Positions 34,920-43,816 of a stretch of DNA of 64,000 nt are shown here, one piece after another. The notes below the pieces were generated by a model. The model had not been told where the DNA came from and ran no database searches. It saw only the letters and a program-made list of their open reading frames with translations. Source of the DNA: Thermococcus sp. 21S9 (lineage in GTDB: Archaea > Methanobacteriota_B > Thermococci > Thermococcales > Thermococcaceae); contig NZ_SNUS01000001.1 of NCBI RefSeq assembly GCF_012027635.1, forward strand, positions 682,001 through 746,000. The letters run 5' to 3'. The position numbers and the translations under genes were made by a program. The first letter of the stretch is position 1. Each line of letters begins with the position of its first letter.

Positions 34920-35948
34920 ATGAGGAGACTCCTTTCAATTCTTTTGCTTTTCACCCTGTTACTCTCGTTTCCAGCCTTCTCTCTGGCCCAGGATTACACC
35001 CTTCCCGGCACGCTTCCGGGTGGGATGAGTTACAATAACATAGGCCTCCTTGGTGAAATAATGGTAGATTTCAACGTCACGCTCGTTAATACTGCCCCCT
35101 ACCCCAAGTACGTTCTCGTGAACCCCAGGTATGACTTCAGGGTCCTCCGTGGGAACGGTAGTGAGTACCTCTACAACTACAGGGCCCCTGACGGAGAAAT
35201 TAGGGGTGTTGTTTCGAGGGGGCTTCTCTCCAAGTCCGTTAACTACCTCGTCGGTTTCTGGCTCGCACCCTACGAGACCGTCGTGGTCAACTTCAGGATA
35301 ACCGAAAACGCCTCCTACACTGTTCCACTCCTCGACTACAACTCGCCCTGTGGCGACGTTGGTAGGCTGACCAAGCTCACATACTCCAATGGCACGCTCG
35401 TGAGCGCTGTCCTTAACGACAACGGTGGCCTGGACAAGCTCGTCTGTGGTTCGGTGTATCCACAGCTCATAAACAAGCCCACCTTCCTGAGCGTTCGCTC
35501 AATGTTCCCGCTCCTCGACAGGAACATAAAGGTGCTTAAGTACGAGGGTTTAGTTGACTTCAGGATTACCAACGTTCCAAACTACGAGAACGATGACAAG
35601 CTGTTCCACGTCTTCTTCGCGGTTGCACAGCCCATCATATTCCTCGACGGCAGAACCTACGGTTACACGCCCAACTACACCATGACCTACCAGGAGTACC
35701 TTCATAAGTTCGTCCTGGAATATTCGGGCAATAGCGGGCCCGAGAGGAAGGCTGTTAACGTAACGATGCCCGAAAACAGCCTGTTTAAACTAACCAACAC
35801 CCTCATCTCCGGCGTTAAGGTTGGCTCCCCCGTTAAGGTTGAGAGGAAGCCTTATAACGGCCCGAACTTCCCGGTGTGGGTAGTCTTCATGGGTGACAGA
35901 ATTGATATAACCTACCGCGTGAGCTGGAATAACAACTCCGGACGGTGA
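34920..35948 (+). CDS. exported protein of the pilus-like cluster
   Basis: 342 aa. A signal peptide (about 1-23, LLSILLLFTLLLSFPAFSLA followed by Q) precedes a beta-rich extracellular domain with several N-glycosylation sequons (NVT, NAS, NGT, NYT, NNS). No C-terminal anchor, so secreted or bound to partners. I recognise no domain. ATG 34920 follows GAGGTGGTG. It lies between the DUF515 gene and the ATPase with gaps of 6-10 bases, so it is probably a structural or accessory part of the same machine. Confidence 0.82.
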   Translation: MRRLLSILLLFTLLLSFPAFSLAQDYTLPGTLPGGMSYNNIGLLGEIMVDFNVTLVNTAPYPKYVLVNPRYDFRVLRGNGSEYLYNYRAPDGEIRGVVSRGLLSKSVNYLVGFWLAPYETVVVNFRITENASYTVPLLDYNSPCGDVGRLTKLTYSNGTLVSAVLNDNGGLDKLVCGSVYPQLINKPTFLSVRSMFPLLDRNIKVLKYEGLVDFRITNVPNYENDDKLFHVFFAVAQPIIFLDGRTYGYTPNYTMTYQEYLHKFVLEYSGNSGPERKAVNVTMPENSLFKLTNTLISGVKVGSPVKVERKPYNGPNFPVWVVFMGDRIDITYRVSWNNNSGR

Positions 35949-35954
35949 GAGTTC

Positions 35955-38039
35955 GTGTTCGGCGAGAAAAAGAAGAAGGGGGAGGGGTTCTCCTGGATAG
36001 ATGAAATACTTTCCGGTAACGAGGACCCGCTTGAGAAGGTCCTCAAGAAGCAGGAGAAGGAAGAGGAACCTCCCCTCCCGTTTTCGTCTTCCGGTGGAAG
36101 CCTTGAGGAGATACTCGGTGGCGTTTCAGAGGACACCACCAAACCTCCAAAGAAAACTCCCGAGACTCCGACCGCAACCGGTGCCGACCTGCTTAGCTCA
36201 ATCCTCGGTGGTCAGTCCGCTGATTCGGCCAAGGTCAAGCCGGAACCTGTTACCGGTGCCGAGACCGGCGCTGACCTGTTGAGTTCCCTCCTTGGGGGCT
36301 CCTCGACCCCCCAGCCGAAACCAAAGCCCAAGCCGGTTGAATCAAAGGCCTCACGTTCACCTCCCGTCCCCACAACGAAGGGTAGCGAGACCGGTGCCGA
36401 TTTCCTGAGCGAGATTCTTTCAAAACCCGAGCCTGCTCCAGTTCCTGCTGAGACGCTCCCAAGGCCCAGGAGAAAACCGTCGGCCAACATACAGGACATC
36501 CTGGGCTCGTCAACGCCTGAGGAGCCATCCTTTGCCGGCAGGGGAGAGGTTCTTGACGCCTATGGAAACGTCCGTATCCTCAAGGTCAAGGGCGAGCCGG
36601 TTCCCATTTACGAGGTTCGCTTCCCCAAACTCAGCCGGGAGGAGCAACAGCTCTTCAAGCGCATTAAGGAGAGGGCCATCACCGAAATTCAGATAGACCC
36701 AACGGCGATACCAAACCCGGAGGAGCGCAGGAAGGTCTTCCTCAACGCGGTAAAGAAGATGATTAAGGAGGAGGCACCTCACTACTCCGAAGGAAGAATT
36801 GAGGTCTTGGCCGACATGATAGTCCAGCAGATGATAGGCTACGGCAAGCTCGACCCGCTCGTCAGGGACGACAACCTTGAGGAAATTATGGTCATAGGAA
36901 CCGGAAGACCGGTTTACGTCTGGCACAGGCGTTTCAACATGTGTAAGACCAACATAACGTTTCCCGAGGAGAAGGAGATACTCAACATCATCGAGAGGAT
37001 AGCGAGGGAAGTCGGCAGGAGGATTGACCAGCAGAGTCCACTCCTCGACGCCCGTCTCCCGGATGGAAGCCGTGTTAACGCGACGATTCCGCCGATAAGC
37101 CTCGACGGCCCGACGATAACCATCCGTAAGTTCAAGAAGGACCCACTCACCATAATCGACCTCATCAAGTATGGAACCATAAATTCGGAGATAGCGGCTT
37201 TGTTCTGGGTTTTCGTTGACGGTCTCGGCGTTAAACCGGCCAACGTTCTCGTCGCTGGAGGAACCGGTTCCGGAAAGACCACAATGCTGAACTCCCTTGG
37301 AATGTTCATCCCACCGAGCGAGCGTGTTATAAGTATAGAGGATACCGCCGAGCTCCAGCTCCCGGTGGAGCACTGGATAAGGCTTGAGACGAGGCCACCG
37401 AACCTCGAGGGCAAGGGAGAGGTCACTATGGACGACCTCGTCAAGAACACCCTCCGTATGCGTCCCGACAGAATCATCGTCGGTGAGGTTCGTGGTCCCG
37501 AGGCAAGGACGATGTTCACAGCTATGAACACCGGTCACGATGGCTGTATGGGAACAATCCACGCAAACAGCGCCCGTGAGACGATAGTCAGGCTTGAAAG
37601 TCCGCCGATGAACGTCCCGAGGATTATGATTCCTGCCCTTGATATAATCATCATGCAGGTTCGCTTCCACAGCAGGAAGAAGGGAACCATAAGGCGCGTT
37701 ACGGAGATAGCGGAGGTTTCGGGAATAGAGGGTGAGAGCATACAGCTCAACAAGCTCTACAAGTACGACCCGGCCAAGGATGAACTCGTTCCCACTGGAG
37801 TTCCGAGCAGAACCCTTAACACACTTGCCCACCATACCGGAATGAGTATAAAGGAGATAGAGCTTGAGATTGAAAAGCGCAAGATAGTCCTCGAATGGAT
37901 GATTGAGAACGGTATCAGGAGCATAGACAAGGTTGGATACTACATCAGGCAGTTCTACATCGACGAAGAGGGGCTCATGAAGAAAATAGAGGCCTCGAGC
38001 AGTATTGAGACCAGTAAACAGATTCAACGGATGATGTGA
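35955..38039 (+). CDS. type II/IV secretion system ATPase (TadA/PilB/GspE family) with repetitive N-terminus
   Basis: 694 aa, hexameric motor for pilus or surface-protein assembly. The core (about 200-694) has an N2-like domain, Walker A GGTGSGKTTML (about 436), the Asp box, VGEVRGPEA (Walker B region) and GTIHANSARE (His box). The first 195 residues are disordered and carry about six copies of a short motif ending ILGG or similar: DEILSGN, EEILGGV, SSILGGQ, SSLLGGS, SEILSKP and QDILGSS, spaced by Pro/Lys/Thr-rich linkers. GTG 35955 has GGTGAG six bases upstream. Two TadC-like membrane proteins follow directly. Confidence 0.95.
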   Translation: MFGEKKKKGEGFSWIDEILSGNEDPLEKVLKKQEKEEEPPLPFSSSGGSLEEILGGVSEDTTKPPKKTPETPTATGADLLSSILGGQSADSAKVKPEPVTGAETGADLLSSLLGGSSTPQPKPKPKPVESKASRSPPVPTTKGSETGADFLSEILSKPEPAPVPAETLPRPRRKPSANIQDILGSSTPEEPSFAGRGEVLDAYGNVRILKVKGEPVPIYEVRFPKLSREEQQLFKRIKERAITEIQIDPTAIPNPEERRKVFLNAVKKMIKEEAPHYSEGRIEVLADMIVQQMIGYGKLDPLVRDDNLEEIMVIGTGRPVYVWHRRFNMCKTNITFPEEKEILNIIERIAREVGRRIDQQSPLLDARLPDGSRVNATIPPISLDGPTITIRKFKKDPLTIIDLIKYGTINSEIAALFWVFVDGLGVKPANVLVAGGTGSGKTTMLNSLGMFIPPSERVISIEDTAELQLPVEHWIRLETRPPNLEGKGEVTMDDLVKNTLRMRPDRIIVGEVRGPEARTMFTAMNTGHDGCMGTIHANSARETIVRLESPPMNVPRIMIPALDIIIMQVRFHSRKKGTIRRVTEIAEVSGIEGESIQLNKLYKYDPAKDELVPTGVPSRTLNTLAHHTGMSIKEIELEIEKRKIVLEWMIENGIRSIDKVGYYIRQFYIDEEGLMKKIEASSSIETSKQIQRMM

Positions 38040-38048
38040 GGTGTTATC

Positions 38049-39101
38049 ATGGGGCTCATCGAATTCCTTGAGAAGTTGGGTGGCAAGACGATAGAGATTA
38101 CCGAAAAGCCCCTTCGTCGCGTTCCACAGGGTAAGTCTATTCAGGAAAGACTCCGCGCCCTCAAGGAACTCCAGAAGGAGGTAGAGCAGGAAAAAGTTCA
38201 AACGGAACAGGAAAAGCTCGTCGAAGAGCTGATTGAGTGGCGCAAGGAGGAGATAAGTAAGCCCTTCTCGGAGAGGCTTGCCGAGACTATACTCAAGTAC
38301 TTCAGGGGTCCAGTTGAGTCACTCACGAACTCCATCAAGGGGCTCGACCAGGACCTGTACCGGGCGAGCATTTTCATGCCCAAGGAGAAGTACGTAGCCT
38401 ACATGCTCGGCGTTGCAATGATATCCGGGTTCTTTGGCTTCGTGTTCGCGTACCTCCTCTACATGCCCATAGACACTTCAATCCTCATCGGGCTCCTTGG
38501 ATTCATAGGCGGGTTCTTTTACATGAGGCAGTATCCCAAGATGGTGTGGAAGAAGCGCGTAACCGAAGTTGAGAGGACGATGCCCTACGCTCTGAGGCAC
38601 ATGGCGTCCCTCCTCAGCGCCGGCGTTGGTATAGCCGAGGCAATACTGTCGGTCGCGAAGGCGGATTACGGAGTTCTCTCGGAGGAGTTCGAGCTAATCT
38701 TGAGGGACATGAGGACAGGTTCCTCCTTCGAAGACGCCCTCACCAAGTTCGAGGAGAAGATGGCCTCGGAGAACATAAGCAGGGTCGTTAAGCAGATTTT
38801 GAGGGCCGTTAAGTTCGGTGGAAACCTTGCGGAGATACTCTACAAGCTCGCAGAGGACTTCTCGTTCGAGTACAGGATGAAGCTCGTTGAGTACGTGCAA
38901 AAGGTCAACGGTATAGCGTTCATCTACATGTTCATGACCATAGTTATGCCGACGATGTTCGTCGTGGGTGTTCTGGCCGGTTCGGTGATGGCCCAGCAAC
39001 TGATATTTGACATCCAGACCCTCGCGATTATCCTAATCTTCGCCTTCCCGGCGATGTCCCTGATTATCATCAACATGATTAAGAAGGCTGAACCGAGGTG
39101 A
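38049..39101 (+). CDS. TadC/GspF-like pilus assembly membrane protein 1
   Basis: 350 aa inner-membrane platform protein. A charged cytoplasmic N-terminus (about 1-110) is followed by paired membrane helices (about 120-165), then the type II secretion F domain with RTMPYALRHMASLLSAGVGIAEAILSVAKADYG, and terminal helices (about 290-345). It should anchor the ATPase encoded upstream. ATG 38049 follows GAGGTG. The end abuts the second TadC-like gene. Confidence 0.92.
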   Translation: MGLIEFLEKLGGKTIEITEKPLRRVPQGKSIQERLRALKELQKEVEQEKVQTEQEKLVEELIEWRKEEISKPFSERLAETILKYFRGPVESLTNSIKGLDQDLYRASIFMPKEKYVAYMLGVAMISGFFGFVFAYLLYMPIDTSILIGLLGFIGGFFYMRQYPKMVWKKRVTEVERTMPYALRHMASLLSAGVGIAEAILSVAKADYGVLSEEFELILRDMRTGSSFEDALTKFEEKMASENISRVVKQILRAVKFGGNLAEILYKLAEDFSFEYRMKLVEYVQKVNGIAFIYMFMTIVMPTMFVVGVLAGSVMAQQLIFDIQTLAIILIFAFPAMSLIIINMIKKAEPR

Positions 39102-39103
39102 GA

Positions 39104-40018
39104 GTGTTGGCCAGAAAGGGAATATCATCGCTCCTCGTTGCACTCTTCGAGAGAATAATCCCCGAGAGGTACCTGAAGCGTTACGAACTATATATATACT
39201 CAGCCGGTATTAACTTCCTTGCCACTGAGTACCTTGTGGTGTCATTCCTCCTTGGTGTCATAGCGGGACTCGCTGTTTCTCTCCTGACCAACGGACTCTA
39301 TGGTCTCTTGGCCTTCCTTGTGGGCTTCCTGGGGATGGCCTTTGTATACCCCTACTGGAGAACCTCCAAGAGAATAGAAGACATGGAGAGGAACCTTCCG
39401 GATGCGTTCTTCTACCTTGCCAGCTCCCTTAGGGCGGGTATCTCCTTCTCCGAGGCCCTTGAAGAGCTGACGACTGCCAAGTTCGGCGCCCTCACAGAGG
39501 AGTTCAAGAAGACCGTGGCCGAGATAAAGAAGGGCCGTTCAACGGTGGACGCCCTCAGGGCCTTCGCAATAAGGAACAGGAAGTCGCAGGTTATCTACCG
39601 CTCGATGATGATTATCATTGAAGCCCTCGAAAGGGGAGCACCAATGAGCGACGTCTTGGTCTTCGTCGGAAACGACGTTCGTGAAATCCTTAGGATAAAG
39701 CAGGAGAGGAAAGCCTCAACGGGAATGCAGGCGATGTTCTTCATAGTGACGAGTGGTTTCGTGGGCCCGATGATTCTCGGTATAGTCACGAAGGTTATGG
39801 AGTCAATGAGCGGTCCGGGAACAGGTGTTAACCTGCCCGTTGCTTCGATGACGAACATACTGTTCATCTTCGTGATAATCCAGGCCCTCGTTTCGGGACT
39901 GGGAATAGGAGTAATAAGAGAAGGGAGCTACAACGCCGGACTAAAGTACGCGGCGTTGCTCGTTGCCATGAGTTCAGTTATCTTCAAGGGCGCTACCCTC
40001 ATCAACATCGGGTTCTGA
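39104..40018 (+). CDS. TadC/GspF-like pilus assembly membrane protein 2
   Basis: About 304 aa, second platform subunit. Membrane pairs near 30-85 and 215-300 surround the F domain with RNLPDAFFYLASSLRAGISFSEALEELTTAKFGALTEEF and KSQVIYRSMMIIIEALERGAPMSDVLVFVGNDV. The start is uncertain (GTG 39098, GTG 39104 or TTG 39107; GAGGTGA lies just before). The last 45 bases overlap the opposing FKBP gene. No pilin or prepilin peptidase follows, so substrates must be encoded elsewhere. Confidence 0.9.
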   Translation: MLARKGISSLLVALFERIIPERYLKRYELYIYSAGINFLATEYLVVSFLLGVIAGLAVSLLTNGLYGLLAFLVGFLGMAFVYPYWRTSKRIEDMERNLPDAFFYLASSLRAGISFSEALEELTTAKFGALTEEFKKTVAEIKKGRSTVDALRAFAIRNRKSQVIYRSMMIIIEALERGAPMSDVLVFVGNDVREILRIKQERKASTGMQAMFFIVTSGFVGPMILGIVTKVMESMSGPGTGVNLPVASMTNILFIFVIIQALVSGLGIGVIREGSYNAGLKYAALLVAMSSVIFKGATLINIGF

Positions 40019-40474
40019 CTTCTTTACCTCTATTACCTCGACCTCAAAAATCAGCGTCTTTCCTGCAAGCGGATGGTTGAAGTCGAGTGAAACCATACCA
40101 TCCTCGACCTTGAGTATCTTGGCTATCCCTGAGTCGGTCATGACGTAGAGCCCTTCCTGGGGCTCGAGGCCGGCCTTCGTGAACTCTTCAACGGGAACCT
40201 TGATGATGAGCTCCGGGTTGGGCATGCCGTACGCCTTCTCCGGCGGAATAGTGACGGTTTTCTTCTCCCCCGGCTCCATACCTATTATGGCCTCGTCAAG
40301 TCCAGGGATAATCTCGCCAACGCCAATTCTGGCCCACATGGGACCGTACTCCCTGTCCTCAACGTAAACTCCGTGCTTCTTTGCGAGTTCTTCTATGCTC
40401 GTGTCAAAAACTTCACCGTTCTCAAACCTTCCAACGTAGTTGAACAGAACGTAATCGCCAGCTTCAACCTTCAT
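39974..40474 (-). CDS. FKBP-type peptidyl-prolyl isomerase (SlyD-like)
   Basis: 166 aa. An FKBP domain (YVLFNYVGRFENGEVFDTS at the start, GMEPGEKKTVTIPPEKAYG in the middle) is interrupted by the insert-in-flap chaperone domain (about 85-130, FTKAGLEPQEGLYVMTDSGIAKILKVEDGMVSLDFNHPLAGKTL). This is the short archaeal FKBP of Thermococcus, a folding helper with isomerase and chaperone activity. ATG 40474 is chosen; a TTG at 40489 would add five residues. The promoter GTTATAAAGG lies about 50 bases upstream. The tail beyond the FKBP fold (KKSEPDVDEGSALEDN) is encoded opposite the TadC gene end. Confidence 0.95.
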   Translation of the reverse strand: MKVEAGDYVLFNYVGRFENGEVFDTSIEELAKKHGVYVEDREYGPMWARIGVGEIIPGLDEAIIGMEPGEKKTVTIPPEKAYGMPNPELIIKVPVEEFTKAGLEPQEGLYVMTDSGIAKILKVEDGMVSLDFNHPLAGKTLIFEVEVIEVKKSEPDVDEGSALEDN

Positions 40475-40601
40475 TTCCTTCAACTCCAAAAATTGCCTCA
40501 GTTGAGGACTTACTTCGTCCCTTTATAACTCTTTTGGTGAGTGTTTTTCTCGTGCGGTAGGTATATAAGCTCCTTTACCCAATGTTATACTGGTGGATGG
40601 T

Positions 40602-40898
40602 ATGGGATATCTTTCTGACATCCTTAAGGATGAATACGGTAACCTGGAGGTTCGTGAAGTATACTCCTCCAGGCTTGGGGACACCGAGGTTGAGATAGTG
40701 GAAGTGAGTTCCGGGGCCGAGAAGTTCATAGCCATGTTCCAGAGTATTCCCATGAAGGAGGGAATCTACAAGTGGTCGTTAATCATAACGAGTGCCCACA
40801 ATACGCGCACGATAAAGGGCATGGATGACCTCGACGGCATAAAACTTGCCCTGAGGTCAAGCGTTGATGCGATGATAAAGGGAATAAAAGGTGAGTGA
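40602..40898 (+). CDS. small conserved hypothetical protein
   Basis: 98 aa, soluble, mixed strand/helix (REVYSSRLGDTEVEIVEVSSGAEKFIAMFQSIP, YKWSLIITSAHNTRTIKG, LRSSVDAMIKGIKG). No motif recognised. It looks real: GGTATATAAGC (40559-40569) lies about 35 bases upstream and GGTGG about six bases before ATG 40602. Convergent with the next gene, with no spacing. Confidence 0.75.
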   Translation: MGYLSDILKDEYGNLEVREVYSSRLGDTEVEIVEVSSGAEKFIAMFQSIPMKEGIYKWSLIITSAHNTRTIKGMDDLDGIKLALRSSVDAMIKGIKGE

Positions 40899-41390
40899 CT
40901 ACTCCTCTGGGAGGATGTAGTAGATGTAGTGGGGCCTGTTCGTTATCTCGTCTATGAAAACCACCGTGCCGTTTCTCGGCGGTTTGAGGTAGTGGACTTC
41001 CCCCTTTCTCGTCGTTACCGCAGCGAAGGCGTCTCCGGTTCTAACCCTGTTTCCAACGTTCGCTATCAGGGTTTTGGTGAAGCCCTCAACGGGGAGAAGC
41101 ATTAGCTCGTCGCCTTTTTTCAGGTAAATCCTTGTCCTGCCGTCCGTGAGAACGAGGACAGCATCGGCGGTCATCCTGTTGGTCGTCCTGTCCACGTAGA
41201 GGTAAAAGCGGTCGTAGACCTCCTTGATTAAGAACTTCGCCTTTTCGCCGATGAATTCTGGAACTGGGTCTTCTTTCCTGAGCCACACCTCAATGTTGCC
41301 GTCAATTATCACGCAGTCCCTCGTAACCCGTCCGTTTTCAACGCACTCCTCCTTTCTGCCTTCCACGTAGAGTTTTGGAACCCTCTCCAT
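40899..41390 (-). CDS. DUF2118 protein (biotinyl-lipoyl-like fold)
   Basis: 163 aa. MERVPKLYVEGRKEECVENG opens as in DUF2118 proteins. The C-terminal half (VGNRVRTGDAFAAVTTRKGEVHYLKPPRNGTVVFIDEI) is a hammerhead like biotinyl/lipoyl domains but lacks the modified Lys motif, so a carrier role is unlikely. Function unknown. ATG 41390 is preceded by GGTGAGAG. Confidence 0.85.
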   Translation of the reverse strand: MERVPKLYVEGRKEECVENGRVTRDCVIIDGNIEVWLRKEDPVPEFIGEKAKFLIKEVYDRFYLYVDRTTNRMTADAVLVLTDGRTRIYLKKGDELMLLPVEGFTKTLIANVGNRVRTGDAFAAVTTRKGEVHYLKPPRNGTVVFIDEITNRPHYIYYILPEE

Positions 41391-41462
41391 ACTCTCACCT
41401 AAATTTTACTGGCCCGTAAACCTTTTAAACTTCTCCCCCGTTACCATTCCCAGTGGCTCAAA

Positions 41463-42443
41463 ATGTCCACTAAAGTCAAGTTCATTGCGTTGCTGACAAT
41501 AACGGTAATTCTAATGTCGCTGTTAATGGACAGCTATTCTTTTTCGGCACCGCACAAGAAGAACCCCGAAGCGGCCGATTTCCTGACGTTTCTCATTTTC
41601 CTTGGAGTTTTCGTCGGGCTTTTGATTCTCGTAGTGTTTGCTCTCTACATAAGGGATTTACCCGGAGCCGGGACGAGATGGACAAATGAGAAGGGAAGTT
41701 CACCAATATCGACTGCCATTGCATCCACCGTGGCGAGCATTCTCTCGATGCTGGTGTTCTGGACAATAGCCAAGTGGAGTAGTGAGTCGGGCAAGTCAAC
41801 TTGGATATGCGTTCCAAACGTTACGAACGTTACGAATGCTAACGTTACGAACGCTACTGTCAGTAATACCACGCTTTTCTTTAACGCTTCTGTCAACAAC
41901 GCTTCCACCAACGTGACCTCCAACCTCACAAACTGTACCCTCGTCCCCGATGTCAACCCACTCATCAGTGGAAACGGCAACTATACAACGAAGTTCGCCC
42001 ACAACCCCGTTGCCACACACCTCTGGTTAGTATTCCTTCTTCCGTTCCTTTTCGGGCTCATCTACCTGGCGGGTTACTACGTGGAACTGGCAAGGGAGAG
42101 AGTTGAGAAGAAAAGGAAAATCGAGAAGGCCATCGAGTTTGACAGGAACCTTGACGAGCTTGGTCTTGAGAAATTCTCCGACCCCAGGGAGGCAATCGTG
42201 GAAATTTACAAGAACGCCGTGCTGTGGCTTGAGGGCCTTGGCATACCCTACAAGGAGAGCTGGACCCACTGGGAGCACGCCGAGCACGTTAAATACATGC
42301 ACGAGGCCTTCGTCGAGCTCACAAAGCTCTTCGAGAAGGCGAAGTACGCCCCAGAAAGGCTAAGCTGGAACGACGCTGAGAGGGCTCTTGAGGTTTACAA
42401 CAAGCTAAGGGGGAAGGCCCGTGAGCTTGCGGAAATTGATTGA
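41463..42443 (+). CDS. DUF4129 membrane protein with heavily glycosylatable loop
   Basis: 326 aa. A signal/anchor helix (about 7-25), two further helices (about 40-60 and 78-100), an extracellular loop (about 112-180), a helix (about 182-205) and a cytoplasmic DUF4129 domain (about 225-326, AIVEIYKNAVLWLEGLGIPYKESWTHWEHAEHV). The loop holds eleven N-x-S/T sequons, some overlapping (NVTNVTNANVTNATVSNTT), so it should be densely glycosylated. DUF4129 proteins are often encoded with MoxR and DUF58 genes, as here. No clear ribosome site; TTTTAAAC lies about 40 bases upstream. Confidence 0.85.
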   Translation: MSTKVKFIALLTITVILMSLLMDSYSFSAPHKKNPEAADFLTFLIFLGVFVGLLILVVFALYIRDLPGAGTRWTNEKGSSPISTAIASTVASILSMLVFWTIAKWSSESGKSTWICVPNVTNVTNANVTNATVSNTTLFFNASVNNASTNVTSNLTNCTLVPDVNPLISGNGNYTTKFAHNPVATHLWLVFLLPFLFGLIYLAGYYVELARERVEKKRKIEKAIEFDRNLDELGLEKFSDPREAIVEIYKNAVLWLEGLGIPYKESWTHWEHAEHVKYMHEAFVELTKLFEKAKYAPERLSWNDAERALEVYNKLRGKARELAEID

Positions 42444-42864
42444 GAGTTTCAAGGGCAGAATCATCCTCATGGGTCTCCTCGTTTTTCTCTCGGTAGTGCC
42501 GGGGGAGTACTACGTCCGCTGGATAGCGGTGCTGGCCCTTGCAGTGCTCCTCGGGATTATTCTCCTCCAATACGACGTCAAGATTCAATATTCCTCCCGG
42601 CGGGAGGAGGATTACACCCGTCCGCTCAAGCCCGAGTTTGAGAGGGCACTCACGATTGTGGACAGGGCCAAAGCCGGTAAGGGAAAGCTTGCGGAGGAGG
42701 AGCTCCTTGAGATACTGTACATCCTCTACGATGGAAAGTTCAACTACCAGGAGCTCCGCTCCAATCCGCCCCCCGCGTTGAAGGCGTTTTACTCATCCCC
42801 TAACCCATATGAGGGCCTTAAAAAGGCCATAAAAATTCTGGAGGCTGAGCTGAATGAAGATTGA
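42421..42864 (+). CDS. small membrane protein of the MoxR/DUF58 cluster
   Basis: 147 aa. Two membrane helices close together (about 12-30 and 33-50) are followed by a cytoplasmic helical domain (about 65-147, RALTIVDRAKAGKGKLAEEELLEILYILYDGKFNYQELR). No family recognised. GTG 42421 overlaps the DUF4129 gene by 23 bases, and the end overlaps moxR by 11 bases, so translation is coupled along the cluster. Confidence 0.82.
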   Translation: MSLRKLIESFKGRIILMGLLVFLSVVPGEYYVRWIAVLALAVLLGIILLQYDVKIQYSSRREEDYTRPLKPEFERALTIVDRAKAGKGKLAEEELLEILYILYDGKFNYQELRSNPPPALKAFYSSPNPYEGLKKAIKILEAELNED

Positions 42865-43807
42865 AGAGGTTCACGAAAGGTCCAACCTCATCCTGGCTGA
42901 GGTGGGCAAGGCCATAGTCGGAAAGAAAAACGTGCTGAAGATGATACTCACGACGATTTTGGCCGATGGCCACATTCTCCTGGAGGACCTCCCGGGACTC
43001 GCGAAAACACTGATGGCTAAGAGCTTTGCAAGTGCTCTCGGCCTGCAGTTCAAGCGCGTCCAGTTCACCTCTGACCTCCTTCCGAGCGACATACTCGGAG
43101 TTTCGGTCTTCAACCAGAAGACCCTCGAGTTCGAGTTCAGGAAGGGCCCGGTATTCACCAACATTCTGCTCGCGGACGAGATAAACCGTTCCCCACCGAA
43201 GACGCAGTCGGCCCTGCTTGAGGCAATGCAGGAGAGGCAGGTGACAATAGAGGGCAACACCTACGAGCTTCCCAGGCCCTTCGTCGTCATAGCCACCCAG
43301 AACCCGATTGAACAGGAGGGAACGTATCCTCTCCCGGAAGCCCAGCTCGACCGTTTCCTCGTTCGCCTCCGCGTCGGCTATCCAACGAAGAACGAGGAGA
43401 AGGAAATCCTCAAGAGGAGAATAGAGCGCAAGAAGGAGGACGTGGACATAAAGCCGGTTGTTACACCTGAGGAAGTCATTGAAATGCAGAGGGCCATCGA
43501 GGACGTCTACGTCAGCGAGCCCATACTCGAGTACATAGTCAACATCGTTGAGATGACGAGGAGAGACAAGAGGAGCATCGAGATTGGAGCCTCCCCGAGG
43601 GGAAGCCTTGCCTTAATGAAGCTTTCCAGAGCCTACGCCGCGATTGAGGGCAGGGATTACGTGATTCCCGACGACGTGAAAGCCGTCGCCGTCCCGGCTT
43701 TGAGTCACAGGCTCATTCTCAAGCGCGAGCTCTGGTACACGAAGGTGTCGCAGGAGCAGGTAATGGAAAAGCTCCTTGAGAAGGTTCCGGTTCCCAAGTT
43801 CGAGTGA
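42854..43807 (+). CDS. MoxR-family AAA+ ATPase
   Basis: 317 aa. ILLEDLPGLAKTLMAKSFA carries the MoxR form of Walker A, NILLADEINRSPPKTQSALLEAMQERQV is Walker B and the following helix, ATQNPIEQEGTYPLPEAQLDRF is sensor 1 and the arginine region, and the C-terminal lid follows. MoxR proteins act as chaperones that mature metal enzymes or cell-surface complexes, with DUF58/VWA partners. The next gene encodes DUF58, as usual. Confidence 0.95.
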   Translation: MKIEEVHERSNLILAEVGKAIVGKKNVLKMILTTILADGHILLEDLPGLAKTLMAKSFASALGLQFKRVQFTSDLLPSDILGVSVFNQKTLEFEFRKGPVFTNILLADEINRSPPKTQSALLEAMQERQVTIEGNTYELPRPFVVIATQNPIEQEGTYPLPEAQLDRFLVRLRVGYPTKNEEKEILKRRIERKKEDVDIKPVVTPEEVIEMQRAIEDVYVSEPILEYIVNIVEMTRRDKRSIEIGASPRGSLALMKLSRAYAAIEGRDYVIPDDVKAVAVPALSHRLILKRELWYTKVSQEQVMEKLLEKVPVPKFE

Positions 43808-43816
43808 GGGGTAGGC

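Noticed and set aside
36510-38201. 563-aa minus-strand frame opposite the secretion ATPase
   Set aside because: Entirely antisense to the conserved ATPase core with all motifs; composition artefact.
33461-40018. Archaellum (arl/fla) operon
   Set aside because: No archaellin, ArlH/FlaH or other archaellum genes; the ATPase/TadC pair fits a Tad/pilus-type system.
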